From: Arion vulgaris
Lineage: Eukaryota > Mollusca > Gastropoda > Stylommatophora > Arionidae
NCBI GenBank assembly: GCA_020796225.1
Contig: CM036755.1
Coordinates: forward strand, 15,005,317 to 15,069,316
Direction of reading: 5' to 3'
Length of the DNA stretch: 64,000 nucleotides
Shown: piece by piece, positions 21,204 to 32,063 of the stretch
How the letters are laid out: each line of letters opens with the position of its first letter
Numbering within the stretch: the stretch's first letter is position 1
Program-made: the position numbers and the translations under genes
The notes under the pieces: generated by a model
What the model was told of the DNA's origin: nothing
What the model saw: only the letters and a program-made list of their open reading frames with translations
The model's database searches: none

Positions 21204-21878
21204 TTCAACTCGCAAGGCAAATGGCTTAACCACTCTACCACAGAGATCTTCGACTCGCAAGGCAAATGGCTTAACCACTCTACCACAGAGATCTTCGACT
21301 CGCAAGGCAAATGGCTTAACCACTCTACCACAGAGATCTTCGACTCGCAAGGCAAATGGCTTAACCACTCAGCCACAGAGATCTTCGACTCGCAAGGCAA
21401 ATGGCTTAACCACTCAACCACAGAGATCTTCGACTCGCAAGGCAAATGGCTTAACCACTCAGCCACAGAGATCTTCGACTCGCAAGGCAAATGGCTTAAC
21501 CACTCTACCACAGAGATCTTCGACTCGCAAGGCAAATGGCTTAACCACTCAGCCACAGAGATCTTCGACTCGCAAGGCAAATGGCTTAACCACTCAGCCA
21601 CAGAGATCTTCGACTCGCAAGGCAAATGGCTTAACCACTCAACCACAGAGATCTTCGACTCGCAAGGCAAATGGCTTAACCACTCAGCCACAGAGATCTT
21701 TGACTCGCAAGGCAAATGGCTTAACCACTCAACCACAGAGATCTTCGACTCGCAAGGCAAATGGCTTAACCACTCTACCACAGAGATCTTCGACTCGCAA
21801 GGCAAATGGCTTAACCACTCAGCCACAGAGATCTTCGACTTGCAAGGCAAATGGCTTAACCACTCAGCCACAGAGACC
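21159..21878 (-). repeat. Array of 16 copies of a 45-bp SINE head segment
   Basis: Unit (minus strand) starts GATCTCTGTGGCTGAGTGGT and ends GCCTTGCGAGTCGAA. This is the 5' half of the SINE-1 tRNA-like head, so each unit contains a box A motif (TGGYTGAGTGG) but no box B except at the SINE itself. Spacing is exactly 45 bp. Units vary mostly at one dinucleotide (CTCAACC, CTCTACC, CTCAGCC). Because 45 is a multiple of three, a long repetitive frame runs through the minus strand. I regard it as accidental. Confidence 0.95.
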
Positions 21879-22188
21879 CCGCGAACAATTTTCTTTGTTA
21901 TGCTATTGTTGGTGATTGTCTTTTCTGGTGGTATTGGTAACTTTTGCGCATTTCACAAAAAAAGGAGGTTGATAAACTTATTCTTCTTGAAGACTGTACT
22001 AGGGAGCAACACATTTTTAACGTATTTCTTACATATATTAAGGAGATTAGCTTACCACTTTCCCAACTTGTTGCAATAACAACTAATGAGATACCTTCAA
22101 TGACCGGTAGACATGGTGGTTTTCTTGTTCTTTGTGCTAAGAATGAATCAACTCCAAAATGTATTTCTTATCATTGTAATAACCACTA

Positions 22189-24302
22189 TTAGTTCGTTCC
22201 AAAATTCATGATCACACTAAGGTTTAATTTGTACGAAATCTATCTGATGGATACAAGTAATTTTTGCATGCAGTCTTATATACCTCACAACGTTACGAAT
22301 CCATGTTTAACTAATTGGTAGGTATCTTAGTTGATGCAAAAAACATTTTTGTTATATAATTTTGCATAAGCACAACAAAATGATAATCAAAGTTTAGAAT
22401 TTACAGTAATACACAAAATGGTGGCGAATGTTTGCAAAGGCGTAACCCTATTACATATTATAAAAAGCAATGTGACATGGTTAGCTTTTTCTTCATTAGT
22501 GTTTTTTATGTTGATATTATCTTTGGCGATCAAATTGATGTACCTTTGGTAGTTGTTGCCAGTCCCTGGTATTGTGAGGCAATTGGTGAAGGTGAAAGCA
22601 AATGGGATGTTAGCTATTAGATTGGGAGTCTGAAGAGTCGAAGAGATTGACTACTGCTGCGGGCTGGAGAAAATGCAAACCATCTCGTTGCCAATATGCC
22701 CCTTCTTCTCGGAGCACATGCCGCTCTTCACATTTGTTCCAGTATTCTATATCTATTTTTGCGAGGGCATCACGTGTTAGGACTTTTACATCACGAAGTT
22801 TGAAAGTCTTGTTTACTGCTGCAACTTGACCTTTGACTGCAGCCCACACAAATTCAATAAGATTGAGATGTGAATGGTAAGGTGGTAATCGAAGAGAAGT
22901 GTGGCCGTGCACAGAAATGACTTTATCGATTATAAAAATCTTTGACTTCTTAGTCTGTCTCACCAGTTGCAACAACTCAGTTTTGAAATTGTTGCAACAA
23001 AACGACATATTTTCTTTTGCAAGCCACACCATGATGTCTTGTTTTGTGCTTGATGAGGTGGGGATTTTGTCTGCATGTGCCACTACCTTATGGTAGGAGG
23101 CATTGTCCATTATAATACACAACGACCTATCAAGAACAAGCAGAAGTGTGTTCACTAACCATTCCCTGAAAATAAGTCCATTCATTTCGGTGTGGTAGTC
23201 CCTACCATCTGTAGACAGTGCTTGGAAAAGAAGTTCTGCGCCACTGACAAGACCATTTGCTTTACTGCCTGCGTGACCTATCACAATGCGCTGCCCCTTG
23301 CTGCTTGGGATTTCCCTTTTCTTAGTTCCGTCTAGTGATTGCCACTCTTTATCAAAGGTATGGTGAGCATTTACCCACGATTCGTCCAGATATACAATAT
23401 CGTAACCTTCCATCCTACGCTTCCGTATTTCCCGCAGATATTTGCATCGTGCAGCTATCAGATGCGTTTTCTCACAAACTATATTCCGACCTGTACTAGA
23501 TTTCCGAAAAGTGAAACCGCTGCACCTAACAACTCTCCATAAGGCGGTTTTAGATATATCAATATCACATTAAATTTGCAGACGTAATTTCAATTTACGT
23601 AGTGTAACCACATCATTTGTCTTAAACATTTTATGAATCTCTCTCACAATAACATCTTTATCGAAATCGCCAGTTTTCCGTTTCCGGCCTTTTCTGTGTT
23701 CCTTATGTTCATCAGTACAGTCCTGTTCTATCCAGCGGCAAAATGACATTCTACTTATACCAAGAGCATGTTGTGTTCTCCTCTTCGGGTCTTGTAAGTT
23801 GTGATATAAACCACCACGTCTGGCTTCTCTGCAGAAGTAGCTATACAGTTGTGCAGTCACCTTCTGCATGGTAGTGAATTTACACTTCAAACTCATTTCT
23901 AATACTGATAATAAAATAGTACCTTCCGCTTCAAGTAATGCAAATAAATGGTTTGTGACACGCCAATGACAATCTTTCACATACAGTGTGAAATGATTAA
24001 TTTCACGGGATTCCGATTTTAACTACTGCTGAATTGCACGTGGAGCGCACATTGGCATCTTGACGTCAATACTTCACTTTCGTACCGTTAACATTCTAAA
24101 ATCATACCAAATCAACATCGCTGTTAAATTAGTAATAACATATAATTCAAATCTTACATAACTAAAGTTTTGGGTGGGCAAAAATACTTTTGGAACGTCG
24201 TCACTGTTACCTATCTAAAAATATAAAAATCAAGAATTTCTGTCAAGTGGATGATTTTATATCGGTCGGTAAAGATGATCACGAATTTTGGAACGAATTA
24301 TA
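22189..24302 (-). mobile_element. IS630/Tc1/mariner-type transposon, near-complete (2.1 kb)
   Basis: Terminal inverted repeats: left TTCGTTCCAAAATTCATGAT (from 22,193) and right, in reverse complement, TTCGTTCCAAAATTCGTGAT (to 24,298), differing at one position. TA dinucleotides flank each end, consistent with a TA target. A single minus-strand transposase gene (22,610-23,980) fills the middle. Both ends are present and the gene has one stop, so this is among the youngest DNA transposons in the window. Confidence 0.9.
22610..23980 (-). pseudogene. DDE transposase with a single premature stop
   Basis: One continuous minus-strand frame of 456 codons interrupted only by TAA at 23,570-23,572. 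The N-terminal part (to that stop) has a helix-turn-helix-like region with GISRMSFCRWI and a basic KGRKRKTG. After the stop come TALWRVVRCSGFTFRK and the DDE core: YLDESWVNAHHT (first Asp), CIIMDNASYH (second Asp) and RLPPYHSHLNLIEFVW (Glu). The second Asp and the Glu are about 83 residues apart, far more than the 34-41 of ordinary Tc1/mariner enzymes. A long-spaced group (about DD82E, which I recall as Sailor) has been described in aquatic animals; I cannot confirm membership here. The enzyme would cut and paste DNA in the nucleus. The start codon is the first Met of the frame; no introns are evident. Confidence 0.85.
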
Positions 24303-24640
24303 GTAATCTGTGTGTATAAAGACGTTAAAGTTCAAGTATGTCATGAAAGTAGTAACTCATATTGTCAATTACATCATATCATCTTCTATCCGTCATTAAT
24401 TATGAAGTAATTATTTATACAGATGTAAGGTGTCTGTGTAGGGAAAATCAATGGAACGATTATGCAGTCTTTTAGCTTCGATAAGGAAATTTCATAAATG
24501 ATCTCCAAGGCAATATAATGGGGGACGTGATGACATATCATGGTTATAAGATTTAGCTTTCTTGACAGATATTACCTTCAAATTAAAGGAGATACATCTT
24601 GAATTACAAGGGATAGATCGTGGATGATAAGCGAGTTTCT
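24303..24640. other. No gene seen
   Basis: AT-rich sequence right of the transposon with no supported feature. Confidence 0.5.
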
Positions 24641-24669
24641 TTAATAATAATAATAATAATAATAATAAG
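24641..24669. repeat. (AAT)n microsatellite
   Basis: About nine AAT/ATA triplets in a row. It could be the tail of a lost RTE-B-type insertion, since that family ends in (ATT)n, but no body is recognisable beside it. Confidence 0.85.
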
Positions 24670-25008
24670 TGCGTTTCTTAAACAAGAAATAAATACCTCA
24701 CTTTCTAAATCTCTTACTGTATTTATGAGTGACGATGTATGTGATCTTTATTATCAAACAAATAGGAACTCCTTACTGTCCAATTTGCTAACAGATTTAG
24801 TCAGTATCAACCTTGATCCAATTATAATGTTATTCACCTACCAGTTGGCATCTGTTGATGTAACTCAACTTGCAAGAAGTAGAATCTGTCACGTTCTTGT
24901 AAAATATAATTTTGAAGAGTTATATAAATCTCGAATTTGCAAGAAGACATATTTTTTTTAATTCTCTCATGACACAAAATTACACTTTCTGGTCTTTGGT
25001 GGACGAGA

Positions 25009-25161
25009 TTAAATATACAATAATTAGTCATGTTTAGCTCGTTCAAAATATATAGGAGATTAAATATACAATAATTAGTCATGTTTAGCTCGTTCAACAT
25101 ATATAGGAGATTAAATATACAATAATTAGTCATGTTTAGCTCGTTCAACATATATAGGAGA
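25009..25161. repeat. Tandem repeat, 51-bp unit, 3 copies
   Basis: Three units starting GAGATTAAATATACAATAAT and ending GTTCAACATATATAG. They differ by one A/C change. The minus-strand frame repeating every 17 residues is produced by the repeat. Confidence 0.95.
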
Positions 25162-25164
25162 CTA

Positions 25165-25806
25165 TATAGTCTCGTTTTCATCTATGAATATCATGAAAAA
25201 TAAAAATGGATCCTGTCTGACAGGCTCAAACATAGATGATTCATTAAAAGTAGCCAGCCTCCAGTTGAATATGAAAATTTCATCAACTTGTAACATATAT
25301 TGCAGTGTCATATTTCACACTATGTTAAATATAAGTACAATACCTGTCTTATTCAACATATACACGGTGTCAATCACAAAACAACAACTCGATGGCAGAG
25401 GTAGAACTTTGTCATTTGCTAATGACATTCTAGTGTATAGACAGGGTAAAGAGATGGATGCGATTGCTGGCGAGATACAGAAGGAACTTGAATGCATCAC
25501 AAACTAGTGTGATGTATCTGGTGCACTAGTTAACCCTACAAAAGCGATAGTAACATGGTTCTCAGTCAATAATCACACTGTTAACGCATGTACGCCTATT
25601 GTAGAACTTTGCGATGTTGGTTTGCCAGGAGCTAAATCGATGAAATTTTTGGGTGTGCAATTTGACCGCAGCCTGTGTTTCTGGGAACATGTTGAGTATG
25701 TCATTGTCAAAGCAAGTAAAGGTTTAGTGGCAATGAAAGTTATGGCGGCTGCTAATATCGCGCAACGGCTGCTTGTAATCTTGTATCAGACGCTGGTTCT
25801 CTCCAA
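25165..25806 (+). pseudogene. I-like reverse transcriptase fragment
   Basis: Encodes the second half of an I-like RT: PVLFNIYTVS (motif B end), SFANDILVYRQGKEMDAIAG where the usual YADD is degraded to FAND, then KFLGVQFDRSLCFWEHVEY and AAANIAQRLLVILYQTLVLS. The catalytic motif change and several stops make it inactive. Its 3' side is cut at 25,806 by the PLE copy on the opposite strand. Confidence 0.75.
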
Positions 25807-26760
25807 AACACGTAATCACAAAGTACTGTAGTTTTACAAATTACAAAAACAATGACAAAATACAGCAACGTTTCGACCAACAAGGCCTTTATCAAGCAAA
25901 CGAACAACAGGAGTGACAAATTTAAAAAAACAAATGGACGACCAAAAACAAACGTTTCTAATGAAAATCTGGGAATAAAAACGAAAATCTGGGAATAAAA
26001 ACGAATAACGAAATAAATGTAACACAAAAACACATAAAAACTAGAAATAGAACGGAAGAGAAACAATGAAAAATCTAGTAAATATATAACTTGAATACAT
26101 GCAACATATACCCATATAGATTACAAGGCATGGGCAGAGAAAGTACTAAGAAGCATAGGAATGTCATACGTTGAGCCCACGTGGTCGCAAGGTACCATAC
26201 AAAGAAATCAACCGATTCTCCAGAGCAAATCGAATGCGATCATCCGAGGAACACGATCGGATGGCTGTGACCTGGACATCGTGAGCTCCTAAATGGCCAG
26301 TATCATTGAAATGGGTGGCTACAGGGTCACAGAGCATTGACGTATGTCGCGCAAGTGTTGGGCGAATCGGTCACTGAGCCTCTTGCCTGTCTCGCCGATA
26401 TAAGCCTTGTTACACCGCTTACAGATAATGGCATAGATAAGATTACGGGACTCGCATGTGAAACCATCGTTAATAAGAAACGTGGCTAAAGGAAAGATAC
26501 AGTACGCGTCTGTATCACATAAGCACACGTGTTGCAACGCCGACGGCCACACTGAACAGTGCCAAAATGAGTCTGGATATTGGACTTAAGGCGACTGTGT
26601 ACCAACATATCCTTAAGACTTCTGTCCCGTCTGTAAGCCACCAAAGGATAGTTGGGGAAGACAGAACGGGTCTCAGGATCTGACTTAAGGATAGACAGAT
26701 GACGGAATATTTCGGCCTGGTGGCGAGGGACACTGATAACAAGGAAAGCATGTATTCACA
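25807..26760 (-). pseudogene. Penelope-like element, 3' part with GIY-YIG nuclease
   Basis: Minus-strand frames give YSVICLSLSQILRPV..SSPTI, then the nuclease domain SRNLIYAIICKRCNKAYIGE with TGKRLSDRFAQHLRDIRQ. The CxxC before YIGET is typical of the GIY-YIG domain of Penelope-like elements, which nicks DNA to prime reverse transcription. The 3' region (25,815-25,900) contains GGTCGAAACG and ends near ACGTAATCACAAAG. Frameshifts separate the pieces. The RT core is missing. It is the same family as 34,139-35,690, in opposite orientation. Confidence 0.85.
25860..25900 (-). ncRNA. Hammerhead-ribozyme-like motif in PLE 3' region
   Basis: On the minus strand TTGATAAAGGCC is followed by TTGTTGGTCGAAAC and then a loop closing on TTGTC. 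This fits a hammerhead order: core, stem II (GGCC/GGTC), GAAA and a cleavage triplet GTC. The usual C3-G8 core pair reads U3-A8, a compensated pair. Hammerheads are known in Penelope-like elements; activity here is untested. Confidence 0.5.
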
Positions 26761-26818
26761 TAAAAATCAGTCATACCTGACTACGCCTGAATTTATAGGG
26801 GGCAAAAGCAAGAAGAAG
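26725..26818 (+). repeat. AAG-tailed repeat, short copy
   Basis: AAAATCAGTCATACCTGACT, ACGCCTGAATTTATAGGGGG and a GCAAGAAGAAGAAGAAT tail match the ends at 5,080-5,195 and 42,500-42,604. Confidence 0.7.
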
Positions 26819-27645
26819 AAGAATAAGTTAGGATTAAGTTTGCATTAAAATATGTTTGAATATTACTATTGATATCACTCTATTGCTACGATTATTATTC
26901 GTATTGCTATCGTCGTATGGCATCCGTGCCTACCTGGCCACAAGTCAGATGCGCGCCAGTACACAAAAATATTGGACATCACTGATCTAGATCTTCATGT
27001 GTGTACTTCACATCGGACATTTTGCATTCAGTTTAAAAGATGGCTACTTGAATCCAGTTTAACTACATTTATAATTTCATTTTTTTAAAGATGACTACGT
27101 GAATCCAGTTTACAGTAATGTATCTGTTTTCAAGATACTTACCAGCATACTTATTCTCCACCCCCACCCCAACCCAAAACAACCATTTTCGGATATCATT
27201 TTTATATATGTAATCTTAAACTATTGTCTGCACAACTTCACTATTGTATGTCTCTGTCCAGGCAACTCGTTACCAACACATTTTTCTAACAATATAGCCC
27301 TCTATGTTTGTCTTATGACTTCAATGGTATTCCGTTTATTCACATATTTCTAAATCCACCTTCACACAGACATGCATGTCATTTGCATAATGCATAAAGA
27401 ATTCGTCTGCGCTAAACAAGTTCTTTGAAAACTGAACACCAGACATGGTTTCTCTTCTTTTCCAAGTTTCTTTTTTTTTAATCCATTGCATATCGTAGGA
27501 CTCCCAGCATACGCCCACAATTTCCACATCGTTCCAGTGTCAGTGATAAATCATGCCACCTTTGCCTTGCTGTTGACTTCACTATTTTCATCTATTCAAA
27601 CTTTTTACTGATAACTGGAGTGAATCGTTGTTAGACATTGCTGCA
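26819..27645. other. No gene seen
   Basis: Short frames lack motifs. A short near-duplicate of a GAATCCAGTTTA segment occurs near 27,050 and 27,100. Confidence 0.45.
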
Positions 27646-28091
27646 CACACGCGCACGCACGAACGCGCGCGCACACACACACACACATCACATACAGCTT
27701 CAAGTTAGATGGCATAATGCGATGAGCGATAATCACTCAGACACACACACACACACAGCTTCAAGTTAGATGGCAAATTATGACGAGAGATAATCACTCA
27801 CACACACACACATCTTCGTGTTAGATGGCATATTACGACGAGAGATTATCAGCCGGCTTCGTGTTAGATGGCATATGATGACGAGAGATTATCAGCCGGC
27901 TTCGTGTTAGATGGCATATGATGACGAGAGATTATCAGCCAGCTTCGTGTTAGTTGGCATATGATGACGAGAGATTATCAGCCGGCTTCGTGTTAGATGG
28001 CATATGATGACGAGAGATTATCAGCCGGCTTCGTGTTAAATGGCATATGATGACGAGAGATTATCAGCCGGCTTCGTGTTAGTTGGCATAA
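27646..28091. repeat. (CA)n tract and 43-bp minisatellite
   Basis: A CA/CG dinucleotide run (27,646-27,690) is followed by diverged units separated by further CA runs. Six regular 43-bp units then follow, with core GGCTTCGTGTTAGATGGCAT and GACGAGAGATTATCAGCC. The early units retain CA runs where later ones have AGCCGG, suggesting the array grew out of the CA-flanked copy. Confidence 0.9.
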
Positions 28092-28189
28092 TGTGGCAAT
28101 AGAAAAGAACCTCGATATCAAATTAGTACATTACAGAAAATATGAAAAATATCAGATTTCCCACGTATCCTCTAATCACAGCGATATAC

Positions 28190-28425
28190 TGAAGCTTGCT
28201 TTACTATTTCGTACCTATCAAAAGAATAAGAATCCGACAATCAAGACTCTTCGGGCATGTAATGCGAAGAGAAGGTTTAGAACATTTGGTAACAACAGAT
28301 AAAATTCAGGGAAGGAGAGATCGTGGAAGACAGAGGGAGAAGATGCTGGATGGCCTGACATCATTGTTCGACACATGTTCGACGTTAGAACTGATTACAT
28401 TAACATACTTAGTAGATCCAGGAAA
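28190..28425 (+). mobile_element. RTE-E C-terminal fragment
   Basis: Encodes LFGHVMRREGLEHLVTTDKI, then QGRRDRGRQREKMLDGL. The same block occurs at 33,451-34,138 (minus) and 49,600-49,995. Here its 3' end is replaced by the 31-bp array. Confidence 0.75.
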
Positions 28426-28428
28426 AGT

Positions 28429-28735
28429 ACACGTACTTGGCTCTGCCCGTCAAACTACACAACGTACTTGGCTCTGCCCGTCAGACTACACAACGTACTT
28501 GGCTCTGTCCGTCAAACTATACAACGTACTTTGTTCTGCCCGTCAGACTACACAAGGTACTTGGTTCTGCCCGTCAGACTACACAACGTACTTTGTTCTG
28601 CCCATCAGACTACACAACGTACTTTGTTCTGCCCGTCAGACTACACAACGTACATAATTCTGCGCATAAGACTACACAACGTACTTGGTTCTGCCCGTTA
28701 GACTACACTTCTGTCCGTCAGACTATACAAAATAT
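28429..28735. repeat. Minisatellite, 31-bp unit, about 9 copies
   Basis: Units start GTACTTGGCTCTGCCCGTCA and end GACTACACAAC. Later units are more diverged (CTTTGTTCTGCC, CATAATTCTGCGC). Frames in all three phases are artefacts of the repeat. Confidence 0.9.
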
Positions 28736-29689
28736 GTTCGGGTCAGCTGATGTTTCAGTCAACAGAAGCATGGTTAGCTGCTCAATAGAAGAAAAACCTA
28801 ACTAGGTTACATAATCAACTTGCCATACCCAGAATCTAAACCAGTCTCAACTTCCACTATATGGTCGTCAAGCTGAACTATTTCATTTAGGGAGCAACAC
28901 ACAGCTTGTCTCTTTCTCAAACTCTAAAAATGTGATATATTGTGACTAACAGTTCAAACAGTTTATTTATTTTCTGAACGAAGCAAGTTAAAACTTTTTC
29001 GTCAATTATAATGCACATTTAATAATTGTAAAAGAAAATATAGTTAAATAAACAATGTTTTAAATGTTTCAAAAAATTTTAATAAATATTTAATCATTGC
29101 AATTACAAAGCAAACTCAGTAAGCAATATTCATATCTACTAAGTATGTTAATATACTCCGTGAGCAAAGTGGAATGAGTTCAATTTCGAGATGGTAAGAG
29201 GTCCAACCACTGTCAACTAATTTGTCACTTCCATTTGATATTATAAGACTGTAATTAGGGTAACATCTGGAGGACATGCTCAAAATGAGAACGAGTCCAA
29301 ATCTGCACTACACAGTTACCATTCTGACCTGTTTCATTTGGGTATGATTATCATACACATTTGTTTGCAGACTCAAACTCTATAAATATGATACGTCGCG
29401 AACACTACGGTTAAAGTTCAAATTCGTTATTCATTTCTTGCGCTACACTTTCTTGCGCAAGTTACAACTGCTGAAATACATTATCCTTGACAAAAAAAGA
29501 AATGAATTGGTCTTACAAAAAAAAAAAAAAAGGAAATAATTTCGTAGAAGACATGCTCCGAATCAGTTCAACTAAGATATGTTATGTATCTTTGTCTGGC
29601 ATATGTTAAGGAGTCGTAAGCTTGCTTGAGTCAACACTTATGCTACGAATTGGCAAAGCATTATTAGCTTTTAAAGTATAAATAAAGTA
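28736..29689. other. No gene seen; poly(A) near 29,516
   Basis: AT-rich, no motif-bearing frames. A run of about 16 A lies near 29,516-29,531. GAACAC.CTGTTTCATTTRGG-like text occurs at 28,875 and 29,320, a weak hint of a two-copy repeat. Confidence 0.45.
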
Positions 29690-29948
29690 TGGAGCTCCAA
29701 GTTGTATATGTTTAAAACTAAATTACGAATTTTCAATTCAAATGTTGTATCAATCCTAACATATGCCAGCGAGAGTTAGAAAATGACTAAAGATTAAAAA
29801 AAAAGGTAAGTGAGAAATGCATTTGATAATAGATATCAGCGAAAAATAGTGAACATAAAATGGAACGGATTCAGGAGAAGTGATGAAATCAGAGAAATAT
29901 CTGGTCAACCATTAGAAAAAAATGTTTTAAGAACGATAAGATGGAAAT

Positions 29949-31012
29949 TGGTTATTGGTTACTAAACTGACGTCATTGCACTCGGGCAGACCCATAGGTA
30001 CTCAGTACTATCCAACAGATATCGAAGAGTATGCATACTGATGGTTCCTGTGGCTCGCTGATTAAACACACCTCTCACTCTGCTCCTCAGGCATCCAGTT
30101 CGACTTGAACAACGGGTAACTCCAAACTGCCTAAATCGCTTGATCGATTCAACATCGATTTTAGTGTCCTCATCCAACAGACAGTCGTGAAGAGACCGAA
30201 GAATATCCCCTTATCCATCTTCAACTCTCCAACAATCGATGCTGTTGATGCAAGCCTATCCGCTCTCTCATTACCGGAAACACCCGCATGCCCAGGACAG
30301 TATATCCACGTAAGCTGCTGGAAGTTAGAAACTTCTATAGACAACATCCACTCATACCGAAACCTGCCCTTCTGGATCTTGTCAAGCATCGACTGAGAGT
30401 CAGACACAACAACTGCCCCAGTAAATGAAGTCCCAGAGATCCAATGTAGGGCAGCAGTAACGGCCTCAACCTCCATCCTCATACTAGAAGTAATTGTCCT
30501 GTATGCCCCACTTCGCTCTGCAACCACCCTGCCATGCGCATTAGCCAAGAAACCCCAGCCGGACTTCTCACCACGTTGAACCGACCAATCGGTATATACA
30601 ACAACATCATCCTTTGCATTATCTTCTATCAGCTGCTTAACTGCGAGATCAGCATTCATGTTGCCCCAATCTCTACATTCTCTTCCAAGAGTAATGATAA
30701 CGTTGAGATAGTTGGTCATGCTACCATCTGTAGGGATCCATTCTTCCCCTTTTGGTAGGGTCGCAACCGTAGTCACCTGGCCAATTGTTCTCTCAGCCTG
30801 GGCCATCCACGACTACCACGCTTGATTCTCGTGCCCAAAACATCATTAGTGTTCTTGTGTAGTGGATGTCTCTTAAATGTGAACGACTCGAACGGGTTCA
30901 GAATGAACGTATGCGTTTAGTCCTGGGCTGCACTAGAGATACCCCCATTGTGAGGATGAGATATATGCTGGGCCTTCTGTCACCACGCTCCCGTCATGCT
31001 ATCGCCCAAGCC
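29949..31012 (-). mobile_element. I-like insertion with 5' inversion (twin-priming form)
   Basis: Flanked by AAGATGGAAAT (29,938-29,948) and AAGATGGAGAT (31,013-31,023), an 11-bp target duplication. The 3' part (to about 30,875) is on the minus strand and carries RNase H. The remainder (about 30,876-31,012) is an earlier piece of the same element in plus orientation (ERLERVQNERMRLVLGC then RHAIAQAK). The inverted piece ends within about 8 codons of where the minus-strand part begins in the intact order seen at 63,700-64,000, as expected for twin priming. Confidence 0.85.
30087..30806 (-). pseudogene. I-like RNase H domain, subfamily 1
   Basis: A 239-residue open frame. Order: MAQAERTIGQVTTVATLPKG, then VVVYTDWSVQRGEKSGWGF (first catalytic Asp; the usual Gly is Trp), SSMRMEVEAV (Glu), VVVSDSQSML (Asp), YCPGHAGVSGNERADRLAS (last Asp). 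This is an RNase H1-like domain that would remove RNA from the RNA-DNA hybrid during retrotransposition. After about residue 200 the frame diverges from the family's CPECND ending through a frameshift, so the C-terminus is lost. The apparent Met start is internal to the original polyprotein. Confidence 0.85.
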
Positions 31013-31275
31013 AAGATGGAGATATGTTGAGCATACCTTCAGAAGATATGATCAAGGAATCACAAAGCAGGCATTGAAGTGTGTGTGTGGAGGTAGGGGG
31101 ACGGAGGGGGTGTTGAACAAAGAAAAGACGCCCTGGAGAAACTCTGAGACGAACTTTATTGAAAGAGGTGGGAAATATCGGACTCAATTCCATAGGAGAT
31201 TGTTTGAGTTGCCCAGGATAAGCGGTATGGAGAAATTACTTACAGGCCCTATGTAACGTATGGTACGAGAGAAAT

Positions 31276-32055
31276 ATAATAATAAAAATGTATGGCAATG
31301 GATTGACTCATTGAGTGTGTTTTATGGGTAAAAAAAAAACATTTTTAAAAATGACTACACGTCTTATACACATATCTAATTTGGGAGGTGGTTTAGTATT
31401 TGATGAAAGTGTTCCAACTACAGGACAACGCCAGACTGTGATTATATCATATCAGTTTGCAAATTGGGAGGATGATGGCCGAGTGGCTAGGAAACCGGTC
31501 CCTCAGCAACGATGTCAAGCTTACAAACCCACGTATAATTATTTTTTATTTTGGCTTTTATTTTCTATCTTGAATAACCAAAAAGTGATCTCTTAACCGC
31601 CATTAAGCTGTATGTATTAATTTTTGTATGTGTCACTGGTAATAATGTAACAGTTAAAAGAGAGGACATTAATCATCAAACACAAAATGTCTATTGTATA
31701 AGGATATTCACATGTTTTAAAGAAATATATTCTCAATGGACTTCTGTTACCAAGATAGCTATATATTGGACTGTGTTAGTGTTGTTTGTTTGTATGTGTT
31801 CGTAGGCTCCTACACAAGTGTAACAGTCGCATCCAAAAATGTCGATCTAGCTGTTATCGATGGGGATCTACAGCGCAGTTGTGGTGAAGTTGCAGGAAAT
31901 TCTTCTGCGCAGCAATATACTCAAACTTAAGGTTTTCAAAACTTCTACATCGCCACGACAGATTATTTCGATAAGAGAGAATGTTGATGCAAATGAAGTA
32001 GGCATGTTTCAGTGGAAAGATGACAACCAACAACTTTAGATTATTTAGAATATGT
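31276..32055. other. No gene seen; possible solitary box A near 31,470
   Basis: GATGGCCGAGTGGCTAGG near 31,473-31,490 resembles a tRNA/SINE box A, but no box B follows. Otherwise nothing supported. Confidence 0.4.
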
Positions 32056-32063
32056 AATGCACA

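Larger units (their letters stand above)
29690..31275 (+). pseudogene. RTE-B copy split by an I-like insertion
   Basis: The left part (29,690-29,948) encodes KTKLRIFNSNVV.SILTYAS, the NAF(E/D)NR block and SDEIREISGQPL. The right part (31,013-31,275) resumes at RWRYVEHTFRRYDQGITKQA and ends in the family 3' end TATGGTACGAGAGAAATAAT. Between them lies the I-like insertion at 29,949-31,012 with its target duplication. Multiple stops; inactive. Confidence 0.85.

Noticed and set aside
21101..21871. A 256-residue minus-strand frame with a 15-residue repeat
   Set aside because: The 45-bp array keeps triplet phase, so any stop-free unit gives a long frame. The unit is a SINE head.
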